A stretch of 7,357 nt of DNA from Patescibacteria group bacterium (GCA_015491055.1 WFWP01000037.1:1-7357); one strand, 5' to 3'. Counted from the first letter of the stretch, positions 1 through 5,497 are shown. Notes: generated by a model from the letters alone, not told the origin. Numbers and translations: made by a program.

Positions 1-554
1 ACTTCACTTAATGCAATGGCAAGTTTGTCTTTGTATGAAAGAATATCCTCAGTTGAAGTGCCGACAGTTGTTTTTATATTTGTTTTGTCAATTGTTTCAA
101 AATCCAATTTGAACATGGTTTCCGTTGCGTCACGAACAATCATTTCTTTTTTGTATGGAGTGATGATTTGATCTTCATTGAAAATCGGTTCCAATATTCT
201 TCTTGTTAACAGATCTGTTTTTGTTGGCGCATATTCATTATTTCCCTTTTTATTATTCGTTTTTTGTTCGGACTCCGAATTGTCGGCATCACCGGTTTTA
301 TCAATGGTTTCATTCACCGTATCGTTTTCTCGCGTATTTGATACATCGTCTATCGGATTTTCTTTATAATCTCGGTTTTGCGCAACATTATTTGCGGTAA
401 TGTTTTCATTTTGAGCATTATCCGTATTTTGTATTGTTTGCGGTTCCGGTTTTACCGCATTCCTATCGGAAACAATCCATGATGTAAGAACTATGATAAA
501 CGCTATAATGCTTGCATACATCAACTTGGCGCTGAATACAAAATGTGTTTTCAT
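1..554 (-). CDS. Hypothetical membrane-anchored protein, 3' end cut off by window
   Basis: I do not recognise this family. Reading leftward from the ATG at 552-554 gives 184 uninterrupted codons to the window edge, so the gene continues outside. Residues 1-8 are short and polar, residues about 9-28 form one strong hydrophobic segment without a lipobox Cys (a signal anchor or uncleaved signal peptide), residues about 30-109 are a hydrophilic linker rich in Asn, Asp, Glu, Thr and Lys, and from about residue 110 a more ordinary sequence begins (PTKTDLLTRRILEPIF) that may start a folded extracytoplasmic domain. The expected topology is N-terminus inside, bulk outside. An extended -10 box lies 30 bases upstream, and truB ends 84 bases upstream on the same strand. 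No Shine-Dalgarno sequence is visible. The function is unknown; an envelope or surface role is only an inference from topology. Confidence 0.8.
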   Translation of the reverse strand, partial: MKTHFVFSAKLMYASIIAFIIVLTSWIVSDRNAVKPEPQTIQNTDNAQNENITANNVAQNRDYKENPIDDVSNTRENDTVNETIDKTGDADNSESEQKTNNKKGNNEYAPTKTDLLTRRILEPIFNEDQIITPYKKEMIVRDATETMFKLDFETIDKTNIKTTVGTSTEDILSYKDKLAIALSE

Positions 555-583
555 GAAATGAATTTTTAATAAATGATAAGCGC

Positions 584-592
584 ATTATATCA
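584..592 (-). promoter_or_regulatory. Extended -10 promoter for the partial membrane-protein gene
   Basis: On the minus strand the sequence TGATATAAT is a perfect extended -10 element (TG-N-TATAAT). Transcription would start near 577, leaving a leader of about 23 bases before the ATG at 554. A TTGACA lies only 8 bases upstream of the -10, too close to act as its -35; an extended -10 does not require one. This gene is the exception to the leaderless pattern of most others here. Confidence 0.5.
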
Positions 593-638
593 GATATTGT
601 CAATAGGATAATGTGTTGGTGCATGATTATTCTTGCAA

Positions 639-1328
639 TCACTTAAACGACTTTGAAGTCAACATATCCAATTTTACGGAATCTTTAATATCGAATTTCC
701 CTATTTTAGTGCGTCTTATGGCGGAGGTGGTTGCCGGATAACCCAAGATTTTGCCAAATTCTTCAGATAAACTGCGCACATAAACACCGCTTGACACTTC
801 AAAGGTTATGTCAATTTCATATCCGCGAGAATTTACCGTTCCATCATTTCTCCACAACACAATTTCTCTTATGTCTCTTAATACTGCATTATGTACCATC
901 ATGTCCTTTATCGGCAGGGTTATTAAATGTCCTTTACGAGCTTGTTTGTATAATCTATGTCCGTTAACTTTAATTGCCGAATACATGGGTACCGGTAATT
1001 TCAATAAACCTCTTATTTTTTTCAATGCACAGTAAAATGTTTCATGTGAAATATATGGTATATTATCGGCATATTCAATTACGCGTCCTTCAAGGTCGCC
1101 GGTATCACGTTTTTCTCCCACTCTTATCGTAACTTCATAAACTTTATCCAGTCCCAAAAAAGATTGTGCTTGACTTGTCTCTTTTTTACCTACGAGTATT
1201 ATCATCAATCCGGACGCCAACGGATCCAGCGTTCCGGCATGCCCAACTTTTCGTACACCTGATAGCTTCCGTATATGTTTTACAACATCAAAAGATGTTA
1301 CCCCAACGGGTTTATCCACCAAAAGCAT
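639..1328 (-). CDS. truB: tRNA pseudouridine(55) synthase TruB
   Basis: Isomerises U55 in the T-loop of tRNAs to pseudouridine; cytoplasmic. The 229-residue product opens with LLVDKPVGVTSFDVV, followed by the family signature GHAGTLDPLASG (29-40), in which D35 is the catalytic Asp. Also visible are the KVYEVTIRVG block with Y64, the MYSAIKVNGHRLYKQAR block (115-131) and SGVYVRSL (180-187) with R185, matching the conserved Tyr, Lys and Arg regions of TruB. It is shorter than E. coli TruB (314 aa) because it stops after the catalytic domain and lacks a C-terminal PUA-like extension. It terminates with TGA. The start is fixed by the family N-terminus and by a -10-like TATAGT ending 8 bases before the ATG; no Shine-Dalgarno is seen. 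The nearest gene downstream on this strand begins 84 bases on. Confidence 0.97.
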   Translation of the reverse strand: MLLVDKPVGVTSFDVVKHIRKLSGVRKVGHAGTLDPLASGLMIILVGKKETSQAQSFLGLDKVYEVTIRVGEKRDTGDLEGRVIEYADNIPYISHETFYCALKKIRGLLKLPVPMYSAIKVNGHRLYKQARKGHLITLPIKDMMVHNAVLRDIREIVLWRNDGTVNSRGYEIDITFEVSSGVYVRSLSEEFGKILGYPATTSAIRRTKIGKFDIKDSVKLDMLTSKSFK

Positions 1329-1336
1329 AATAATAA

Positions 1337-1364
1337 ACTATACATCAAATCCATTATTTGAGAA
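1337..1364 (-). promoter_or_regulatory. Candidate truB promoter (leaderless)
   Basis: Minus-strand TATAGT (1342-1337, 5 of 6 to TATAAT) ends 8 bases before the truB ATG. TTCTCA at 1364-1359 (4 of 6 to TTGACA) lies 16 bases upstream of it. The predicted start of transcription falls at or within a base or two of the ATG, so the mRNA would have no leader. Confidence 0.45.
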
Positions 1365-1405
1365 GATGATTTATGGTGAATACAATAGTTTTTGGCACGA
1401 AATAA

Positions 1406-1512
1406 TTATAACTGATATGAATTTTTATAAAAATTTCTCGGTTAAGAAATCCGTTTGAAATTTTGAACACGCAATCGCGCAGTCGGTTGCAACGCTTTTT
1501 CATTCCCTAAAC
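1406..1512 (+). repeat. Dispersed repeat module A, copy 1
   Basis: About 107 bases that recur at 7245-7351 in the same orientation (constant offset 5839). From 1415 to 1511 I count only about four substitutions. Internal structure is preserved in both copies: a perfect 16-bp palindrome (1420-1435), an 8-bp inverted repeat AAAATTTC/GAAATTTT (1430-1437 with 1457-1464), and a 7-bp stem GCAATCG/CGGTTGC (1471-1477 with 1484-1490) followed by AACGC and five Ts. No plausible reading frame crosses it. It is followed directly by module B, so the pair may form one composite element of about 245 bases. Whether it is a MITE-like element, a structured RNA or both cannot be told from two copies. Confidence 0.85.
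1471..1500 (+). other. Terminator-like stem-loop inside repeat module A
   Basis: Stem GCAATCG/CGGTTGC (one T-G wobble), six-base loop, then AACGC and TTTTT. The five-base gap between stem and T-run is long for an intrinsic terminator, so termination is uncertain. The copy at 7310-7339 keeps stem and T-run intact, with one change in the gap. Confidence 0.3.
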
Positions 1513-1547
1513 CCTTCAATATATTTTATAAGTGAAGGTTTAAGGAA
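1503..1547 (+). other. Imperfect hairpin joining repeat modules A and B
   Basis: The end of module A (1503-1518, TTCCCTAAACCCTTCA) pairs with the start of module B (1533-1547, TGAAGGTTTAAGGAA) with one C-A mismatch (1507/1543) and one bulged C, around an AT-rich loop of about 14 bases. In the module A copy at the window end the base equivalent to the mismatch is T, which would restore pairing with a B-type arm. No T-run follows. Confidence 0.5.
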
Positions 1548-1650
1548 ATAATAAAGTTTGGTATGACTCATAGTAGCGAATTGTTCGGCGATTTTATATT
1601 GCAACAGAGGTACTGTTGAGAGTCGTGTGTAAAGTTATCTGCTCTTGTAC
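1515..1650 (+). repeat. Dispersed repeat module B, copy 1
   Basis: About 136 bases matching 3432-3565 in the same orientation. Positions 1525-1608 are identical to 3440-3523 (84 bases); the rest differs by scattered substitutions and small indels. A stem CAACAG/CTGTTG with a five-base loop sits at 1602-1618 and is retained in the other copy. The copy lies between module A and the tRNA-Arg promoter. The reverse strand has an open frame shared by both copies, but the differences change amino acids every time, so I treat the repeat as noncoding. Confidence 0.88.
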
Positions 1651-1686
1651 TTTTTTACTCTAAAATATTGCTTTTCAAGCGGTATC

Positions 1687-1714
1687 TTGCATAACGATTT
1701 TATTTGCTTATCAT
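1687..1714 (+). promoter_or_regulatory. Candidate promoter of tRNA-Arg (and cca)
   Basis: TTGCAT (1687-1692, 3 of 6 to TTGACA), a 16-base spacer and TATCAT (1709-1714, 5 of 6 to TATAAT) predict transcription from about 1721, some 9 bases before the mature tRNA 5' end. No good promoter appears between the tRNA and cca, so this one probably serves both. Confidence 0.4.
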
Positions 1715-1729
1715 GTATGCTACATTGAG

Positions 1730-1801
1730 GCACCCATGGTGAAATGGATATCACAACGGTCTTCGGAACCGTCATTGGGGGTTCGAATCCCTCTGGGTGC
1801 G
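1730..1801 (+). tRNA. tRNA-Arg (anticodon UCG)
   Basis: Complete 72-base cloverleaf: acceptor stem GCACCCA/TGGGTGC (1730-1736 with 1794-1800), D stem GTGA/TCAC with eight-base loop AATGGATA, anticodon stem ACGGT/ACCGT around loop CTTCGGA (anticodon TCG, reading CGA and other CGN codons by wobble), four-base variable region CATT, T stem GGGGG/CCCTC with loop TTCGAAT, discriminator G1801. The next bases are CAG, so the CCA tail is not encoded and must be added after transcription. The CCA-adding enzyme gene starts 34 bases downstream on the same strand. Confidence 0.96.
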
Positions 1802-1834
1802 CAGAATAAATGTTCAAACTTAAATCAAGTAATT

Positions 1835-3307
1835 ATGATTGATAAGGCGGATATACCTGAAGATATATATAATTTGGCGGATATTTTGGAAAGTGCCGGA
1901 TATGAAGCGCATCTTGTGGGAGGTTGTGTTCGTGATCTTATAATGAAAAAAACACCGAAAGATTGGGATTTAACAACAAATGCAAAACCTGAACAAATTA
2001 TTGAAATCTTTGGTGAAGAAAACACTTTTTACGAAAACAATTTCGGTACCGTGGGTGTAAAAATAAACAAAGATAATGATGAGGACGGTGTGGTTGAGAT
2101 AACCCCGTTCAGAGTTGAAGGGGCTTATTCTGACAATAGACGCCCTGATACGGTTTCTTTTGGAGACTCTCTATATGAAGATTTAAAACGCAGGGATTTT
2201 ACCATGAACGCAATAGCGTTTCGCGTGAAAACATTACAGCTTACAGATTTGTATAACGGTATTGAGAATATAAAACAAGGAGTGATACAAGCGGTTGGTG
2301 ATGCGGATAAAAGGTTCAAAGAAGATGCGTTACGTATGATGCGTGCGATACGTTTTTCAGCTCAACTGGGTTTTGTGATTGAACACAATACAATGTCCGC
2401 AATAGCAACAAATGCAAAATTGTTAGAAAAAGTTTCACATGAAAGAATTCGGGAAGAATTTAATAAAATAATTCTGTCAGACAATCCCGCTATGGCATTG
2501 GGAATATCTGAACAATTGGGATTACTGAAATATATAATACCGGAATTGAGAGAAGGTATAAATTGTGAACAAGGCAAGAGAGCTCATAAATACGATGTGT
2601 TTGAACATAATTTGCGCGCATTACAGCACGCGGCGGACAAAAACCTCACACTGCATGAGAGGTTGGCGAGTTTGTTTCATGATATAGGCAAACCTCGTAC
2701 AAGACGCAAGAAGGGATCAGGTTACACTTTTTACGGTCACGAAGTTGTGGGGGCTGATATGACTGACCAAATTATGCGCAGATTGAAATATGATAAAGTT
2801 ACACGAGAAACTGTCACAAAACTGGTGCGCTGGCATATGTTTTTTTCAGATCCTGACAAAATCACATTATCCGCGGTAAGAAGAATGATTAGAAATGTTG
2901 GAGAAGATCATATACACGATTTGTTGCGAATAAGAATGTGCGATAGGATCGGGAGCGGTAGACCGAAAGAGCAACCGTTCAGGTTCAGAAAATACATGGC
3001 AATGGTAGATGAGGCGTTGCGAGACCCGATAACGGTTGGAATGCTGAAAATTAACGGAAAGGATATTATAAAAGAATTTAACGAAAAACCGGGACCGAGA
3101 ATTGGTTGGGTATTACACGCTTTATTGGAAGAAGTGTTGGAAAATCCTCGTAACAATACAAGAGAGACTCTGTTAAAAAAAGCCGATTCATTGTTAAAAC
3201 TTGAAGATTCTGAATTACAACGACTTGGGATCAGCGGACAAGCAAAATGTCGGCAAGTGGAAAATGATGAGGTATTGAAGTTACACAAAAAACATGCGGT
3301 ATATTAA
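1835..3307 (+). CDS. cca: CCA-adding tRNA nucleotidyltransferase with HD domain
   Basis: Adds or repairs the 3' CCA of tRNAs from CTP and ATP without a template; cytoplasmic. The 490-residue product has the class II polymerase-beta-like head: LVGGCVRD (27-34), the metal-binding pair D43 and D45 in KDWDLTT, KRRDFTMNA (118-126) and the EDALRMMRAIRF block (163-174) with R167 and R170. An HD domain follows, with H258 in HKYDVFEHN, FHDIGKP (281-287; H282, D283) and FYGHE (299-303), and then the C-terminal block INGKDII/KPGPRIG. The frame is open upstream to 1736, but that lies inside the tRNA, so the ATG at 1835 is the sensible start; no Shine-Dalgarno is visible. It probably shares a transcript with tRNA-Arg, RNase processing of which would leave about a 33-base leader. 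The sequence alone does not tell a full CCA-adding enzyme from a CC- or A-adding one. Confidence 0.94.
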   Translation: MIDKADIPEDIYNLADILESAGYEAHLVGGCVRDLIMKKTPKDWDLTTNAKPEQIIEIFGEENTFYENNFGTVGVKINKDNDEDGVVEITPFRVEGAYSDNRRPDTVSFGDSLYEDLKRRDFTMNAIAFRVKTLQLTDLYNGIENIKQGVIQAVGDADKRFKEDALRMMRAIRFSAQLGFVIEHNTMSAIATNAKLLEKVSHERIREEFNKIILSDNPAMALGISEQLGLLKYIIPELREGINCEQGKRAHKYDVFEHNLRALQHAADKNLTLHERLASLFHDIGKPRTRRKKGSGYTFYGHEVVGADMTDQIMRRLKYDKVTRETVTKLVRWHMFFSDPDKITLSAVRRMIRNVGEDHIHDLLRIRMCDRIGSGRPKEQPFRFRKYMAMVDEALRDPITVGMLKINGKDIIKEFNEKPGPRIGWVLHALLEEVLENPRNNTRETLLKKADSLLKLEDSELQRLGISGQAKCRQVENDEVLKLHKKHAVY

Positions 3308-3431
3308 AACCGGAGCAAGAATGAGCACATTAAACTTTGTATGTTTTTATAATTCGGAGCATTTATATCCGCATGATTAACTTTTACCGTTTGAAAACAA
3401 AGATTGAATAAGACAAATTTTTTCTTTGTGG

Positions 3432-3565
3432 TTCAATATTTTATAAGTGAAGGTTTAAGGAAATAATAAAGTTTGGTATGACTCATAGTAGCGAATTGTT
3501 CGGCGATTTTATATTGCAACAGAAGTATTGTTGCGAGTCGTGTGCAAGTTATCTGTTTCTTGTAT
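3432..3565 (+). repeat. Dispersed repeat module B, copy 2 (without module A)
   Basis: Second copy of module B, identical to copy 1 over 84 bases (3440-3523). Homology begins at TTCAATAT, in the loop of the A/B hairpin of copy 1, so the 5' arm and all of module A are missing here; the bases before it (TTTTTTCTTTGTGG) show no convincing module A match. The small stem is kept at 3516-3534 with a G-T wobble in place of a G-C pair and a new outer G-C pair. The copy lies 33 bases from the 3' end of the convergent xth gene. Confidence 0.88.
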
Positions 3566-3598
3566 ATCTTTGTAGATGTTGGCGATAATGAGGTAAAT

Positions 3599-4387
3599 TT
3601 AAGGCAAATCAATGTCAATACTTATCGGACAATGGTCGGAACCATAAATATCAGAATGTATGGTTGCACGTGTAACAAATGGGCTTATGTTTTCACTTAC
3701 AAATATATAGTCAATGCGCCACCCTATATTACGTTCGCGAGCCTTTGTCTTCATATCCCACCAAGTGTACGCATTTTTTTTGGTTGGATTTAAGAATCTG
3801 AAAGTATCTACATATTTATGTGATATAACCTTGTCAAGCCATGCTCTCTCTTCGGGTAAAAAACCCGTATTGGTTAAATTCTCTTTCGGGCGCGCCAAAT
3901 CAATTTCTTTATGCGCCGTATTTATATCTCCTGTGAAAATTACATTTTCTTGTCTTTTACGAAAATCTTCAATAAAGGACAAAAATGCATCATAATATCG
4001 CAATTTGTAATCCACAAATTCGGGGCCCCGGCCTCCGTTTGGAAAATATCCGTTACTTAAAACAAAATTTTTATGTTCTATTGTTATAAGTCTTCCGTGA
4101 CTGCTGAATTCCAATTGAGGTAAGTCATAGTGAATATTCAATATGTCTTTCGCAATATCGGATTTTACATACATCGCGGTGCCAGCGTAACCCTTTTTTT
4201 CTTTACTGCTGTTCCAAAAGGATACATACCCGTTTATTTCTCTATCGCTTTCTTTTATCTGATCTTTTTCCATTTTGATCTCTTGCAGACAGATTATGTC
4301 CGCATTTACCGTTTTAACAAAAGGCTCCCACGCTTTTTTACGGTGTACGGCACGCAATCCGTTTACATTCCAACTGGCAACTCTCAT
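3599..4387 (-). CDS. xth: Exodeoxyribonuclease III / AP endonuclease
   Basis: Mg-dependent base-excision repair nuclease: cleaves 5' of abasic sites and degrades DNA 3'-5'; cytoplasmic. The 262 residues span the whole endonuclease/exonuclease/phosphatase fold, close to the E. coli length (268). Catalytic residues by motif: N7 in SWNVNGLRA, E36 in CLQEIK, Y114 in SNGYFPNG, D154 and N156 in FTGDINTAH, D226 in WRIDYIF, and the D251-H252 pair in YGSDHCPI. TGFLPEERAWLD and YTWWD are further family blocks. The start is at the canonical N-terminus; a candidate promoter with a 17-base spacer ends 8 bases before the ATG, and no Shine-Dalgarno is seen. It is divergent from yraN across 243 bases containing a DnaA-box array, and its 3' end faces repeat module B and cca. 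Confidence 0.97.
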   Translation of the reverse strand: MRVASWNVNGLRAVHRKKAWEPFVKTVNADIICLQEIKMEKDQIKESDREINGYVSFWNSSKEKKGYAGTAMYVKSDIAKDILNIHYDLPQLEFSSHGRLITIEHKNFVLSNGYFPNGGRGPEFVDYKLRYYDAFLSFIEDFRKRQENVIFTGDINTAHKEIDLARPKENLTNTGFLPEERAWLDKVISHKYVDTFRFLNPTKKNAYTWWDMKTKARERNIGWRIDYIFVSENISPFVTRATIHSDIYGSDHCPISIDIDLP

Positions 4388-4395
4388 TATTTATC

Positions 4396-4424
4396 ATGGT
4401 ACATTATTTTGTTAAAACCGACAA
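4396..4424 (-). promoter_or_regulatory. Candidate xth promoter (leaderless)
   Basis: On the minus strand TTGTCG (4424-4419, 4 of 6), a 17-base spacer and TACCAT (4401-4396, 4 of 6) end 8 bases before the xth ATG. Transcription is predicted to start at or beside the start codon. Confidence 0.45.
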
Positions 4425-4472
4425 ATTATTTCTTATATTGTTATAAATGGGATGTGTTGCGATGATGGTAAA

Positions 4473-4486
4473 ATTGTTAGAACAAT
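4473..4486. other. Inverted repeat beside the DnaA-box array
   Basis: ATTGTT-AG-AACAAT, a perfect 6-bp inverted repeat with a two-base centre, directly left of the DnaA-box array. It could be a protein-binding site or a minor structural element; no factor can be named. Confidence 0.35.
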
Positions 4487-4487
4487 A

Positions 4488-4544
4488 TGTGTAAAACTGT
4501 GGATAACTATGTGGACATGTGGATAACGGACATTATGTAGATAT
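4488..4544 (+). promoter_or_regulatory. Array of DnaA boxes; candidate replication origin or DnaA-controlled region
   Basis: Two perfect DnaA boxes (TGTGGATAA, complement of the consensus TTATCCACA) at 4498-4506 and 4518-4526, plus three 7-of-9 boxes at 4488-4496 (TGTGTAAAA), 4510-4518 (TGTGGACAT) and 4536-4544 (TGTAGATAT). All point the same way; the first four start 10, 12 and 8 bases apart, close to one helical turn each. AT-rich DNA flanks both sides. Divergent xth and yraN face away, as do most other genes in the window. Closely spaced, same-direction perfect boxes are typical of bacterial oriC. However, neither dnaA nor dnaN lies in the window and no clear DnaA-trio run is seen, so a DnaA-responsive promoter or titration site is the alternative. 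Box presence is certain; origin function is inferred. Confidence 0.6.
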
Positions 4545-4556
4545 GCGACATTTTAA

Positions 4557-4568
4557 GGACTGTTGTCC
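4557..4568. promoter_or_regulatory. RGAC-N4-GTCY palindrome upstream of yraN
   Basis: GGACTGTTGTCC, differing at 2 of 12 positions from the site upstream of comM (5582-5593). Its end is 50 bases before the yraN -10. A possible operator of an unidentified dimeric regulator. Confidence 0.3.
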
Positions 4569-4615
4569 ATTTGGGTTTATTTAAACACCGCATTATGAAA
4601 TTGTATTTGTATTGG

Positions 4616-4624
4616 TAATATAAT
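4616..4624 (+). promoter_or_regulatory. Candidate yraN promoter (leaderless)
   Basis: A perfect TATAAT at 4619-4624 ends six bases before the ATG. An overlapping TG-G-TAATAT (4613-4621) could serve as an extended -10. No good -35 is seen at the expected distance. Either reading places the transcription start within a few bases of the start codon. Confidence 0.55.
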
Positions 4625-4630
4625 ACATAT

Positions 4631-5035
4631 ATGGCAATACATAATGAAATAGGCAAATTGGGCGAGAATATAGCGTGCACTTTTCTTGAAAACAAAGGTT
4701 ATAAAATTATTGATAGAAATTACCGGAAAAAATGGGGGGAAATTGATATAATCGCACAGGACTCTAAACGTATTACATATTTTGTTGAAGTTAAAACCGT
4801 ATCAAAACATTACACGTGTAACACCGGTTCGTATAAATTTTATAATTCTTCCACAGATGCATGGCAGCCGGAAGAAATGGTGCATGCAAGCAAAATACGC
4901 AGACTTCGCCGTGTAATACAAACTTATATAACGCAATACTCAATTCAAGAATGGACATTTGGTATTGTGATAGTTCAATTGGACATGAAGACTCGTATGG
5001 CCACATGCAAACATATAAAGGACATCATCTTATAA
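4631..5035 (+). CDS. yraN: YraN/UPF0102 family putative endonuclease
   Basis: A small protein (134 aa, usual family length about 115-130) with the PD-(D/E)XK nuclease fold related to archaeal Holliday-junction resolvases. Its cellular role is not established; DNA processing is inferred. Family blocks appear in order: GKLGENIACTFLENKGY (8-24) with E12, RNYR (29-32), GEIDII (36-41) with E37 and D39, FVEVK (51-55) with E53 and K55, and PEEMVHASKIRRLRR (80-94). The putative catalytic set E12, D39, E53, K55 is complete. The late family motif usually written R-F-D-V is WTFGIVIV here (108-115), so the conserved Asp is replaced by Gly. The start follows from the family N-terminus and a TATAAT six bases before the ATG. 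The gene diverges from xth and lies 114 bases before the DksA-like gene. Confidence 0.9.
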   Translation: MAIHNEIGKLGENIACTFLENKGYKIIDRNYRKKWGEIDIIAQDSKRITYFVEVKTVSKHYTCNTGSYKFYNSSTDAWQPEEMVHASKIRRLRRVIQTYITQYSIQEWTFGIVIVQLDMKTRMATCKHIKDIIL

Positions 5036-5036
5036 G

Positions 5037-5048
5037 AGACACCTGTCT
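5037..5048. promoter_or_regulatory. RGAC-N4-GTCY palindrome upstream of the DksA-like gene
   Basis: AGACACCTGTCT, a 4+4 palindrome of the same form as those upstream of yraN and comM, two bases after the yraN stop and 63 bases before the -35 of the next gene. It overlaps a longer inverted repeat TATAAGA/TCTTATA (5031-5037 with 5046-5052), so it could instead belong to an RNA hairpin at the end of yraN; no T-run follows. Confidence 0.3.
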
Positions 5049-5072
5049 TATATATGCATGGGAACGAATAAG

Positions 5073-5088
5073 CACAAACGCGTTTGTG
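5073..5088. promoter_or_regulatory. 16-bp perfect palindrome upstream of the DksA-like gene promoter
   Basis: CACAAACGCGTTTGTG is a perfect palindrome ending 23 bases before the -35 of the DksA-like gene: the right place for an operator or upstream binding site. As RNA it could form a 6-bp stem with a CGCG loop, but no T-run follows. A degenerate relative (12 of 16 identical) occurs at 5530-5545 upstream of comM. Confidence 0.4.
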
Positions 5089-5111
5089 TATAAATATATA
5101 TTTCAAACAAG

Positions 5112-5141
5112 TTGACCTAAAAAAGAAATATATGTTATACT
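5112..5141 (+). promoter_or_regulatory. Promoter of the TraR/DksA-family gene (leaderless)
   Basis: TTGACC (5112-5117, 5 of 6), an 18-base spacer and TATACT (5136-5141, 5 of 6) form the best two-box promoter in the window. The predicted start is near 5148-5150, at the ATG itself. The alternative in-frame ATG at 5132 lies inside the promoter spacer, so this promoter selects 5150 as the translation start. Confidence 0.65.
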
Positions 5142-5149
5142 TGCAAGCG

Positions 5150-5497
5150 ATGGATATATCTTCATACAAATCCAAACTTCAACAAGAGGAAGCGCAACTG
5201 GAACTGGAATTGACGGACATGGGTGTGTTAGACTTTAATAACGGTGTGGATTGGACAGCAAAAGGAGAAGAATATGTGGAGACTGCCGATTTAAATATTC
5301 TCGCAGATGCGGATGAGGAGCAAGAAGTAAAAAAAGAAATAGTGAACCAATTGGAGGTGCGGTTAAAAAATGTAAAAGAGGCGCTGAAACGAATTGAAGA
5401 TGGGACATACGGTATATGTGTATCTTGTAATGAAGCTATAGAACCCGCAAGATTGGAGGCGAATCCCGCCGCGAAAGAATGCATAAGGTGCTCATAA
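5150..5497 (+). CDS. TraR/DksA-family C4 zinc-finger protein
   Basis: A 115-residue protein of the DksA/TraR superfamily, members of which enter the RNA polymerase secondary channel and modulate initiation. Residues 1-85 are mostly charged helix (Glu/Lys/Leu-rich segments about 3-23 and 56-84) as expected for the coiled-coil arm. The C-terminus carries a C4 zinc finger: C90-x2-C93 in GICVSC and C111-x2-C114 in CIRC, with the protein ending one residue later. The acidic stretch ADADEE (52-57) resembles a DksA tip in composition, but its alignment to the D-x2-D-x-A tip motif is uncertain, so a DksA-like stringent-response role is not shown. The frame is open to 5084; the promoter at 5112-5141 rules out the earlier ATGs. 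It stands alone, 114 bases after yraN and 141 before comM, with its own promoter and no Shine-Dalgarno. Confidence 0.9.
   Translation: MDISSYKSKLQQEEAQLELELTDMGVLDFNNGVDWTAKGEEYVETADLNILADADEEQEVKKEIVNQLEVRLKNVKEALKRIEDGTYGICVSCNEAIEPARLEANPAAKECIRCS

Noticed and set aside
598..603. Perfect TTGACA on the minus strand as -35 of the partial gene's promoter
   Set aside because: It is only 8 bases from the TATAAT; a functional pair needs about 17.
1392..1421. Plus-strand promoter TTGGCA-N18-TATGAA driving repeat A/B as an RNA
   Set aside because: The -10 is weak and the -35 is absent from the second copy of module A, so the evidence is too thin to annotate.
1736..1834. Upstream extension of the cca reading frame
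   Set aside because: It lies within the tRNA-Arg gene; the extra residues are translated tRNA and match nothing in the CCA-adding enzyme family.
1810..1842. Ten-codon ORF whose stop overlaps the cca start, as a possible leader peptide
   Set aside because: No ribosome binding site, no regulatory codon run and no attenuator-like hairpins; short ORFs of this size are expected by chance.
3399..3436. Possible terminator after cca (ACAAAG...CTTTGT around a T-run)
   Set aside because: The T-run lies in the loop rather than after the stem, and the stem is short and AT-rich.
3433..3618. Minus-strand open frame across repeat module B, also partly open in the copy at 1515-1650
   Set aside because: The differences between the two copies in this frame (TAC/TGC, TCA/GCA, GTA/ATA, CCT/CTT) all change the amino acid, the copies end differently, and there is no promoter or recognisable protein. 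It looks like chance openness in a noncoding repeat.
5084..5149. Longer N-terminus for the DksA-like protein
   Set aside because: It would run through the -35/-10 promoter, and the extension is not DksA-like.
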